A stretch of 12,377 nt of DNA. It comes from Deltaproteobacteria bacterium. Its GTDB lineage: Bacteria > Desulfobacterota > DSM-4660 > Desulfatiglandales > HGW-15. The DNA is taken from NCBI GenBank assembly GCA_019307805.1, contig JAFDIX010000115.1, positions 1 through 12,377 of the forward strand, in the 5' to 3' direction. Shown here piece after piece: positions 6,576 to 12,377 of this stretch. Under the pieces are notes generated by a model. It made no database searches. It was given only the letters and a program-made list of their open reading frames with translations, and had not been told where the DNA came from. The first letter of the stretch is position 1; each line of letters opens with the position of its first letter. Made by a program: the position numbers and the translations under genes.

Positions 6576-6695
6576 AAATGCCCCGCGGAGAGACTTGTCG
6601 ACGAGCCTCTCGGCCATGAGCCCTTCGGCAGTGAGCTCAGGGTCGAACTGCTCGAGGCCGAATGGCTCAAGTCGTGTCGCCGCGGGGCATTTTTA
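6573..6695. terminator. palindromic element, likely bidirectional terminator
   Basis: Perfect 16-bp inverted arms, TAAAAATGCCCCGCGG (6573-6588) and its complement (6680-6695), enclose nested stems: GACTT/AAGTC (6592-6596, 6669-6673), GAGCC/GGCTC (6603-6607, 6664-6668), CGGCC/GGCCG (6611-6615, 6656-6660) and an inner TGAGCTCA palindrome (6632-6639). Read from either side, the long GC-rich hairpin ends in a T-run, as expected of a two-way intrinsic terminator. The outermost TAA of each arm is the stop codon of the adjoining convergent gene. The internal palindromes resemble dispersed repeat elements, so it may be a captured repeat. Confidence 0.75.
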
Positions 6696-7541
6696 CTGTC
6701 TCAGGAGCCTTTGAATAAAGGATTTTTTCTTCATCGCTTCAACTTTTTCCCGGTGACGTTTTATCTCGTTTTCCTGCACGTGGATTTGCACCTGCACCTT
6801 TTGTCGTCTTTCCTCCAGATCATGGATTTTCATCTCCAGATCAAGGATCTCCAGTTTCTCCTGCCTGGTGATATCGCCTGCCTGGAGGGCCGTTGTTTTC
6901 TCAAAGAGTTGTTGCTTTTCCCGATCAAGCCCTGAAAGGATCTCCTGTTGGGAGCGGATGTGCGACTCACTGGCGGCAACTTTTCCCAGAAGAGCTTTCT
7001 CCTTTTCCATGGTAAAGAACAGGAGAATAAAGGCGATGGCACAAAGGACCAGGATCACCGCGATGATCTTCAACGCCTTTCCCAGTCCCGAGGCAGCAAG
7101 GCTTCCCGAATGCCTCAGACCCCCGAACATATCAAGAAAGGAGTCCTTTTTGGTATAAGTCAGCCCGCCGCCTTCTACCTGGTCCCTGAGAGAGCCGATT
7201 GTGTCGGTCAGGGTTTCCAAATGGGTTTCCAGTTCACGCCCCAGGTCCCCTATGGTGCATCTCTCATTCAGCTCCTGGTCAGGGTTTTGCAGCCGCAGGG
7301 AGATCTCATTGATCTCCCCCAGGACCGCTTCAGTGTCAATTTCATCCACAAACTTGCCCGGAAACCGGTCCTTGAGGGCAAGGATGTCCTCCTTGAGTCC
7401 GTCGATCTGGGAGTGCATGCTGCTGCCGATCTTTTTGAGGAAAGATGCTTCGCAGAGGTATGCGTTGCCGAGACACAGCAGGTGGGCCCCGTTCCTGATT
7501 TCTCTAAGGCCTCGGAACTGGTCGGGCTGGTTTGGATCCAT
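6693..7541 (-). CDS. single-pass membrane coiled-coil protein, unknown function
   Basis: I do not recognise a family. The 282-residue product has a helical, mostly polar N-terminal half (1-150) with heptad-like stretches at about 40-60 and 95-122. One clear membrane segment follows (about 157-178, ALKIIAVILVLCAIAFILLFF). The C-terminal half is a long charged coiled coil (about 180-270) ending in KKKSFIQRLLRQ. No signal peptide or cofactor motif is seen. Cysteines are few (C23, C30, C95, C166) and do not form an iron-sulfur motif. A good ribosome-binding site, AAGGGA, lies six bases before the ATG. The gene starts 27 bases after the fdhA stop on the same strand, so it is likely co-transcribed. 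By position it could anchor, scaffold or sense for the formate dehydrogenase, but this is inference. Its TAA is formed by the right arm of the palindromic terminator. Confidence 0.75.
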   Translation of the reverse strand: MDPNQPDQFRGLREIRNGAHLLCLGNAYLCEASFLKKIGSSMHSQIDGLKEDILALKDRFPGKFVDEIDTEAVLGEINEISLRLQNPDQELNERCTIGDLGRELETHLETLTDTIGSLRDQVEGGGLTYTKKDSFLDMFGGLRHSGSLAASGLGKALKIIAVILVLCAIAFILLFFTMEKEKALLGKVAASESHIRSQQEILSGLDREKQQLFEKTTALQAGDITRQEKLEILDLEMKIHDLEERRQKVQVQIHVQENEIKRHREKVEAMKKKSFIQRLLRQ

Positions 7542-7568
7542 ATGCGTCCCTTTGTTTGGTGTCTCCCT

Positions 7569-10376
7569 CTAAGCCTTTTCAATACGAACGGCACACACCT
7601 TGTATTCAGGTATCTTTGCAATGGGATCGAGCGCCGGATTGGTCAGCACATTGGCCGCTGCATCAGAATAATGGAAGGGGATGAAGACGGTCCCCTTAAA
7701 GGCCTTTTCCGAGATCCTGGCCTTGGCCTGAATTTCCCCCCTCCGTGATGCCACTTTGATCATGTCCCCGTCCTGTATCCGGTAATCGTCGGCATCCTGG
7801 CCTGAGATCTCCACGAAACACTCGGGGTCAAGTGCATTGAGATCCGGGGTTTTCATGGTCATGGTCCCCGTGTGGTACTGGGCAAGAACCCGGCCCGTTG
7901 TGAGGAAGATGGGAAAGTCTTCATCCGGTACCTCGTCCGGAGGCAGATACTCTATGGGATGAAAGACCCCAAGTCCGCAGGTGAATTGATCCACATGGAG
8001 GCAGGGGGTTCCAGGATGATCCGTGCCGGTACAGGGCCAGTGGATGTCCTCCTTCTCCAGTCGGTCATAGTTGATACCGCAATAGGAGGGGGTTACCCGG
8101 GAAATCTCTTCCATGATGGCCCGGGCATTTTCATATTCCATGGGATATCCCATACGGGAGGAGATATCCGCGATGATTTTCCAGTCATCCCTGGCCTCTC
8201 CCGGCGGTTCAACGGCCTTACGCACGCGCTGCACCTTTCTTTCCGTGTTGGTAAAGGACCCGTCCTTCTCTGCGAAGGCCGCAGAGGGTAGAACCACGTG
8301 GGCCAACTTTGCGGTTTCCGTCAGGAATATGTCCTGGACCACCAGGAATTCCAGGTTGGCCAATGATTTTTCTGCATGGGTGAGATCAGGATCAGATACC
8401 ATGGGGTTTTCACCGATAACATACATGGCCTTGAGATCTCCCTTGTAGGCCAGTTCCATCATTCCCGTGGCTGTCAGCCCCGGCTTCTCGGGGAGGGTGT
8501 CCACACCCCAGGCCTCGGCCATACGGTTTCTGACTTCAGAATCATCCACCTTCTGATATCCGGTGTAGACATTGGGGAGTGCCCCCAAGTCGCAGGCACC
8601 CTGGACATTGTTCTGGCCCCGGAGGGGATTGACACCGCCCCCCTTCACGCCCACGTTTCCGCAGAGCATGGCCAGGTTGGCCAGGGATTTTACATTGTCG
8701 ACACCCGTGGTGTGCTGTGTAATGCCCATGGCATACAGGATGGAGGCGGCAGGGGCCTTTGCATAGAGGCGGGCCGCTTCAACAATCTGATCTTTTGGAA
8801 TGCCGGTAATTTGCTCCACATATTCCGGGGTATATTTTTCCAGACCGGCCTTCATATCATCCAGTCCCACGGTGCGTCCGTTCACATATTCTTCATCATA
8901 GAGGTTCTCTTTGATGATGACGTGCATCATTCCATTGATCCAGGCGACGTCGGTCCCCAGGTTTTGCCTCATCCAGAGAGTGGCAAAAGAGGCAATGGGT
9001 ATTTTTCGCGGATCCGCCAGGATGAGCTTGGCCCCCTTTTGTGTGACCGCCCTTTTCACATAAGAAGAAAGGACCGGATGGTTTTCCGTGGTATTGGATC
9101 CGGTGATCAGGAGCACATCCGAGTCTTCGATATCCCTGATGGGGTTCGTCATGGAGCCACTTCCAAAAGCTGCGGCCAGACCGGCCACGGTGGAAGAGTG
9201 TCAGAGCCGTGCACAGTGGTCTATACTGTTCGTGCCGATAACGGCCCTTGTCCACTTCTGGGCCAGATAATTCTCCTCATTGGTGATCCTGGCACTGGAG
9301 AGGACACCGATGGCGTCAGGGCCCTGCTGGTCTTTGATCCTGGACAGCTTGTCAGTGATAAGATTCAGTGCTTCATCCCAGGAGGCCTCACGAAAATCTC
9401 CATTTTCCCTGATCAAGGGTTTTTTGAGTCTGTCGGGGTGGTGGATAAAATCATAGCCGAAGCGGCCCTTGACACAAAGGCTTCCGTAGTTGGGCCCCAC
9501 ATCCTCAACCCCCGTGATCTTCCGGATCTTGTTGTCTTTGACGTGGAGATAGAGCTGGCAACCGACCCCGCAATAGGCGCAGGTGGTGCGCACCTTTTTC
9601 ACTTCGCCGGTTGTGCGCTCCCGCTGGAAATCTTCCTTGGAAACAAGGGCTCCCACGGGGCAGGCCTGAAGGCACTCGCCGCAGAAGACACAGTCCGACT
9701 GGATATAGGGCCGGTCCCCGGCGGTTACGATTTTGGATGCAATACCCCGGTACCCATAGGAAATGGCACGATTGACCTGTACATCATTGCAGGCCTGGAC
9801 ACACCGCCCGCACATCACACAACGGGAAAAATCACGGACAATGAAGGGATTGACGTTTTCAATGGGGTGGCGCGGCTCACTGGGTTCGAAGCGGGTTGTC
9901 TTTACCTGGTATCGAACGGCCAGGTCCTGGAGACGGCAATCCCCGTATGCAGGGCACAGGTCCTGGTGTTCCTCGGCTTCCATGGACTTGAGCTGGAAGT
10001 CTGTCCAGGAATCCATATTCAGCTCCTGGACAAGGCAATTGTGATGCCCCGAGGCAAGGAGCAGTTCTATGTTGAGACGACGGGCCTTGAGCACAGCAGG
10101 GGATTCGGTCCGAACCACCATTTTGTTCCCGGCCGGAGCTGCACAGGAGGCCACGAGGGCCCTGGCCCCCTCGACTTCCACAACACAGATGCGGCAGGCG
10201 CCGGTGTGGGGCGCCCCTTTCAAGTAGCAGAGGGTAGGGATATCAATACCATTTCGCTGAGCCACCTGGAGAATGGTTTCTCCCGGGGTGAATGTGAATT
10301 CGTGGCCGTCTATTACCACGATGTTATCAGAAGCCGCTTTTTCCACCTGATTTTTCTCCTTCAATTTTGCTTTCAT
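7569..10376 (-). CDS. fdhA: selenocysteine-containing formate dehydrogenase alpha subunit
   Basis: One gene of 935 residues, read through an in-frame TGA at 9203-9201 (residue 392). The context is DHCARL-Sec-HSSTVAGLAAAFGSG, the family's Mo/W-ligand site. It oxidises formate to CO2 (or the reverse) at a bis-molybdopterin Mo or W centre. Domains in order: a [2Fe-2S] ferredoxin-like domain (Cys50, 61, 64, 78); a His/Cys-rich segment (His111-112, Cys114, 131, 137); two [4Fe-4S] clusters (Cys176/179/182/186 and Cys209/212/215/219); the MopB [4Fe-4S] motif (Cys236/239/243/271); the catalytic domain with GGGVNPLRGQNNVQG (579-593); and the dinucleotide-binding domain with TTGRVLAQYHTGTMT (about 826-840). 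The extended N terminus is typical of cytosolic NAD(P)- or ferredoxin-linked and bifurcating enzymes, and no Tat signal is seen. The ATG at 10376 has no Shine-Dalgarno. A GTG at 10346 has AAGGAG nine bases upstream and may be the real start, giving 925 residues. Annotation software would probably split the gene at the TGA. Confidence 0.95.
9160..9200 (-). promoter_or_regulatory. bacterial SECIS element in fdhA
   Basis: Directly after the UGA the mRNA folds into a two-part hairpin. The lower stem is CUUCCA (9196-9191) with UGGAAG (9165-9160). The upper stem is GUGGCC (9188-9183) with GGCCGC (9177-9172). The apical loop is GGUCU (9182-9178), the loop sequence recognised by SelB in Escherichia coli fdhF. 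It recruits SelB and tRNA-Sec to decode UGA. Confidence 0.9.
9201..9203 (-). other. selenocysteine UGA codon of fdhA
   Basis: TGA on the minus strand lies between the codons for DHCARL and HSSTVAGL. Homologous formate dehydrogenases carry Sec or Cys exactly here as the Mo/W ligand, next to the catalytic His. Open, conserved coding sequence continues in the same frame to 7569. Confidence 0.95.
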
Positions 10377-10398
10377 TTGGATAGATCATTATTATAAT
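10370..10398 (+). promoter_or_regulatory. putative rseC promoter, overlapping fdhA promoter
   Basis: TATAAT at 10393-10398 on the plus strand shares the palindrome ATTATAAT (10391-10398) with the minus-strand -10 box. The best -35 at 17-base spacing is CTTTCA (10370-10375), only 3 of 6 matches, so the promoter may be weak or activator-dependent. It would give a leader of about 40 bases to the ATG at 10444. Confidence 0.4.
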
Positions 10399-10420
10399 AT
10401 GGTAAATAAAACAGAGTCAA
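10391..10420 (-). promoter_or_regulatory. fdhA promoter
   Basis: On the minus strand TTGACT (10420-10415) and TATAAT (10396-10391) are 18 bases apart. Transcription would start near 10384. That leaves only about 8 bases before the ATG at 10376 but about 38 before the GTG at 10346, which supports the GTG start. No sigma-54 (GG-N10-GC) signature was noticed. Confidence 0.6.
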
Positions 10421-10443
10421 TTTGGCTCAAACAGGGAACCGTT

Positions 10444-10905
10444 ATGAGAACGGAGCAAGGAACCATAGAACAGACCGAACGCAACAGGGCACAGGTGCGT
10501 ATTGAAAGAAGCGCCTCATGTTCCCAATGCGAGTCCCGGGGCGCCTGCCAGACCGTGGGCAGCAAGTCCATGGTGATCGATGTTTCCAATTCTCTTCACG
10601 CAAAGGTCGGGGACCGCGTCGAGATCGGCGTGCCCACGCACTCCTTCTTGAAACTTGCCCTTCTGGTCTATCTCCTCCCCGTCGTAGCACTCATCATCGG
10701 GGCCTTACTGGGGGAGGCCTGGGGCCACTCTTTGGGCCTGGAGCGTTCTCTGGCTGCCGTACTGGTCGGCGGCATCACCATGGGGCTGACCTTCACCATC
10801 CTGAGAAGGTTCGATCGAAGCGCCAGGGAGAAAAAGGATTACCAGCCCATCATGACACGCATCATCCTCAGTGCAGAATCCCTTTCATACGACGATAACA
10901 GATAA
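10444..10905 (+). CDS. rseC: RseC/MucC-family redox membrane protein
   Basis: A 153-residue protein with the RseC family layout. The short N-terminal domain begins MRTEQGTIEQ and carries a CxxC-x5-C motif (Cys26, Cys29, Cys35 in CSQCESRGAC). Two adjacent membrane segments follow (about residues 59-80, KLALLVYLLPVVALIIGALL, and 92-113, LAAVLVGGITMGLTFTI), then a charged cytosolic tail. In enteric bacteria RseC works with the Rsx/Rnf electron-transfer complex to keep SoxR reduced and is also tied to sigma-E control; in anaerobes its role is unclear. The ATG at 10444 is chosen because AGGGA lies six bases upstream and the family N terminus fits; an in-frame ATG at 10399 lies at the promoter and is unlikely. 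It is divergent from fdhA. Its 3' end overlaps the 3' end of the opposing flavoprotein gene by 38 bases. A redox link to its neighbours is plausible but inferred. Confidence 0.88.
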   Translation: MRTEQGTIEQTERNRAQVRIERSASCSQCESRGACQTVGSKSMVIDVSNSLHAKVGDRVEIGVPTHSFLKLALLVYLLPVVALIIGALLGEAWGHSLGLERSLAAVLVGGITMGLTFTILRRFDRSAREKKDYQPIMTRIILSAESLSYDDNR

Positions 10906-12377
10906 GCCCGCACTGCAGGCAGCGTTTGGCCTCAGTGACCGCCTGATCCTCCGGCAGGGCCAGGGCAATTTCCGCTGATGGATCCGTGATCTGCTCCTCC
11001 CGGGGGAGTTCAGGAACAATGGCCCTGGGGACCTGTGGAACCGGTTCCAATTGATCCAGGCTCAATACCTGGGTGAACTTTCTGATCATGTGCTGAGGAG
11101 GCGCAACGGGCTCTCCTGTCAGAAAGCGTTGCAGAGAGTTGGCGGCCCTTCGGCCGGCGCCGATGGCCTCAACTACCGCCTTGTAGTCACTGGCCGCTTC
11201 ACCGGGTCGAAAGATGCCCATGTCCTGCTCTGCAAAGGGGCCCGAGTAAGGGATGAGCGTTTCCCAGACCCATTCTTCAGACGCACTCCCGGATTCTTCC
11301 TGGTCTTCCCTGGTCTGGGGCACGTAGATCAGCTCAGGAAAACGTCCAGTCCCGGTGAGCAGCATGTCCATTGCCAGCGATTCCCCGGATTCCTCGGCCA
11401 GGCCCGACACCTCCACATGGGTGAGCTTGGTACCCTGGCCGATCATTTTAGTGAGGGCCGATTCAAACCGGAATTGAATCCCCTGTGCCTCGGCATCTTT
11501 CAAAGCGTCTTCGGAAAAGGGGGCGTGTTCCCGGGGGGACCGCAGGACCATATGCACCGTTTCTGCCCCTTCTTTGAGGCAGGTGAGGGCAGTCTCCAGA
11601 CCTGCACGACCTCCACCCAGGATCATAATGCGTTTTCCGGACCCGGGGTTTTGGCCTGTCTTCCGGTAAGCGATAAAATCGATCAACAGGTGCACACCGG
11701 GAAGTGTCTCTGTCAGCGTGTCCCGGGAGAAGGATGACATGTGGGTATCCCATCCCCCTGTGGCAATGAGTACCCCGGAGTAACCTTCCTTCAAAAGCGA
11801 ATCAATGGCGAAGTCGGTTCCCAGGCGTTGGTCGGTGACGGCCTGCACCCCCGCATCCAAAATGCCTTCTATTTCATATTCGATGATATTCCTTGGCAGG
11901 CGGTTTTCAGGGAGACCGGTCCAGAGTAATCCTCCCAGCCGTGATGTGGCTTCATAGAGGGTGGTATCATGGCCCAGGCGATTGAGAAAATAGGCCGCTG
12001 TAAGACCCTCGGCGCCGCCGCCCACGACCGCCACCCTGTGCTCGCTCCGGGGAGCCTGGGGAACGTGAATGCGCTTTCCGGATTTCATCTCATAGTCGGA
12101 TGCAAAACGTTTCAGGGGGTTGATGGCAACGGCTTCATCCACCAGATTCCGGCGGCATTCAAATTCACAGGGATGCACGCAGATGCGACCGCAGACCGCG
12201 GGGAAGGGGTTGGTTTCCTTAATGACCCGAACGGCCTCGAGATAATGCCCTTCTGCAATTTCACGGATATAGGAAGGGATATCAATACCGGCCGGACAGG
12301 CCCTTTGACAGGGTGCAGTGCACTCCTCTGTGGTATATTCCCCCATGAACTTCCGGGTATAGGAAGAGAGGGTGATG
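10868..12377 (-). CDS. GltD-like Fe-S flavoprotein oxidoreductase (possibly 5' partial)
   Basis: A GltD/NfnB-like FAD- and NAD(P)-binding oxidoreductase. Counting from the ATG at 12346 there are 492 residues. An N-terminal Fer4_20-type domain holds CTAPCQRAC (Cys9, 13, 17) and VCGRICVHPCEFEC (Cys52, 56, 60, 64), ligands for two [4Fe-4S] clusters. The FAD site GGGAEG is at 109-114. A second dinucleotide fold, GGGRAG (244-249), is the NAD(P)H site. AIGAGRRAA (394-402) closes the FAD domain. A terminal CLQCGLIC motif (Cys476, 479, 483) may hold another cluster. The frame stays open upstream of that ATG to the window edge (ITLSSYTRKF), and the ATG has no strong Shine-Dalgarno, so the true start may lie outside, perhaps within a larger fusion. 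Such proteins move electrons between NAD(P)H and Fe-S partners, and are often encoded near formate dehydrogenases and hydrogenases. The exact partner is not shown. Its 3' end overlaps rseC. Confidence 0.88.
   Translation of the reverse strand, partial: ITLSSYTRKFMGEYTTEECTAPCQRACPAGIDIPSYIREIAEGHYLEAVRVIKETNPFPAVCGRICVHPCEFECRRNLVDEAVAINPLKRFASDYEMKSGKRIHVPQAPRSEHRVAVVGGGAEGLTAAYFLNRLGHDTTLYEATSRLGGLLWTGLPENRLPRNIIEYEIEGILDAGVQAVTDQRLGTDFAIDSLLKEGYSGVLIATGGWDTHMSSFSRDTLTETLPGVHLLIDFIAYRKTGQNPGSGKRIMILGGGRAGLETALTCLKEGAETVHMVLRSPREHAPFSEDALKDAEAQGIQFRFESALTKMIGQGTKLTHVEVSGLAEESGESLAMDMLLTGTGRFPELIYVPQTREDQEESGSASEEWVWETLIPYSGPFAEQDMGIFRPGEAASDYKAVVEAIGAGRRAANSLQRFLTGEPVAPPQHMIRKFTQVLSLDQLEPVPQVPRAIVPELPREEQITDPSAEIALALPEDQAVTEAKRCLQCGLICYRRMKGILH

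Noticed and set aside
6948..7748. Plus-strand open frame spanning the coiled-coil gene and the fdhA end
   Set aside because: It crosses two well-supported minus-strand genes and has a low-complexity, non-protein-like translation.
9201..9203. Nonsense mutation or frameshift splitting fdhA into a pseudogene
   Set aside because: The TGA is exactly at the known Sec position, both sides stay in the same frame and are fully conserved, and a SECIS hairpin follows.
8376..10397. Very long open frame on the plus strand (over 670 codons)
   Set aside because: It is antisense to fdhA, whose domains and active site are unmistakable. The frame is open only because of codon bias, and its product has no recognisable domains.
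11051..11737. Plus-strand open frame inside the flavoprotein gene
   Set aside because: It is antisense to clear FAD and NAD(P) motifs, with no independent support.

Overview
The window looks like chromosomal DNA of an anaerobic Desulfobacterota-type bacterium (a sulfate reducer or syntroph relative). That placement is an inference. It rests on a selenocysteine-containing, iron-sulfur-rich formate dehydrogenase, a GltD-like iron-sulfur flavoprotein, an RseC-type redox membrane protein, a TPR-CHAT protein, moderate GC and intergenic DNA rich in small palindromic repeats. No rRNA, CRISPR array, transposase or phage gene is visible.

Left part (1-3951, + strand): the 3' portion of a TPR-CHAT protease gene is followed by a small two-membrane-segment protein of unknown function and an OppF-type peptide-transporter ATPase. 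The three genes lie head to tail with short gaps. The ATPase has no OppB, C or D partner in view. The CHAT/membrane-protein pair is the best candidate here for an undescribed system, but nothing in the sequence proves that they work together.

Middle (3952-6695): a repeat-rich intergenic stretch holds tRNA-Gln(CUG), with a promoter before it and a 118-bp structured element bounded by 10-bp inverted repeats just after it. A near-consensus sigma-70 promoter (TTGACT-N17-TATAAT) then leads into a two-gene unit: a zinc-finger-less DnaJ/CbpA-type co-chaperone, directly abutted by a PP-loop tRNA-thiolation-like enzyme. The unit ends at a 123-bp palindromic element. Its perfect 16-bp arms supply the TAA stop codons of both convergent flanking genes, and it probably works as a bidirectional terminator.

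Right part (6693-12377, mostly - strand): fdhA spans 10376 to 7569 as one gene. Its in-frame TGA (9203-9201) is a selenocysteine codon, followed by a clear bacterial SECIS hairpin with a GGUCU loop, so the gene should not be split in two. Downstream in the same direction is a single-pass membrane coiled-coil protein of unknown function. Divergent from fdhA is rseC, and the two share a palindromic ATTATAAT core that can act as the -10 box in both directions. rseC converges on, and overlaps by 38 bp, a GltD-like flavoprotein gene that runs off the right edge. Together these suggest a locus for formate oxidation or CO2 reduction and for moving electrons between Fe-S clusters, flavin and NAD(P)H.
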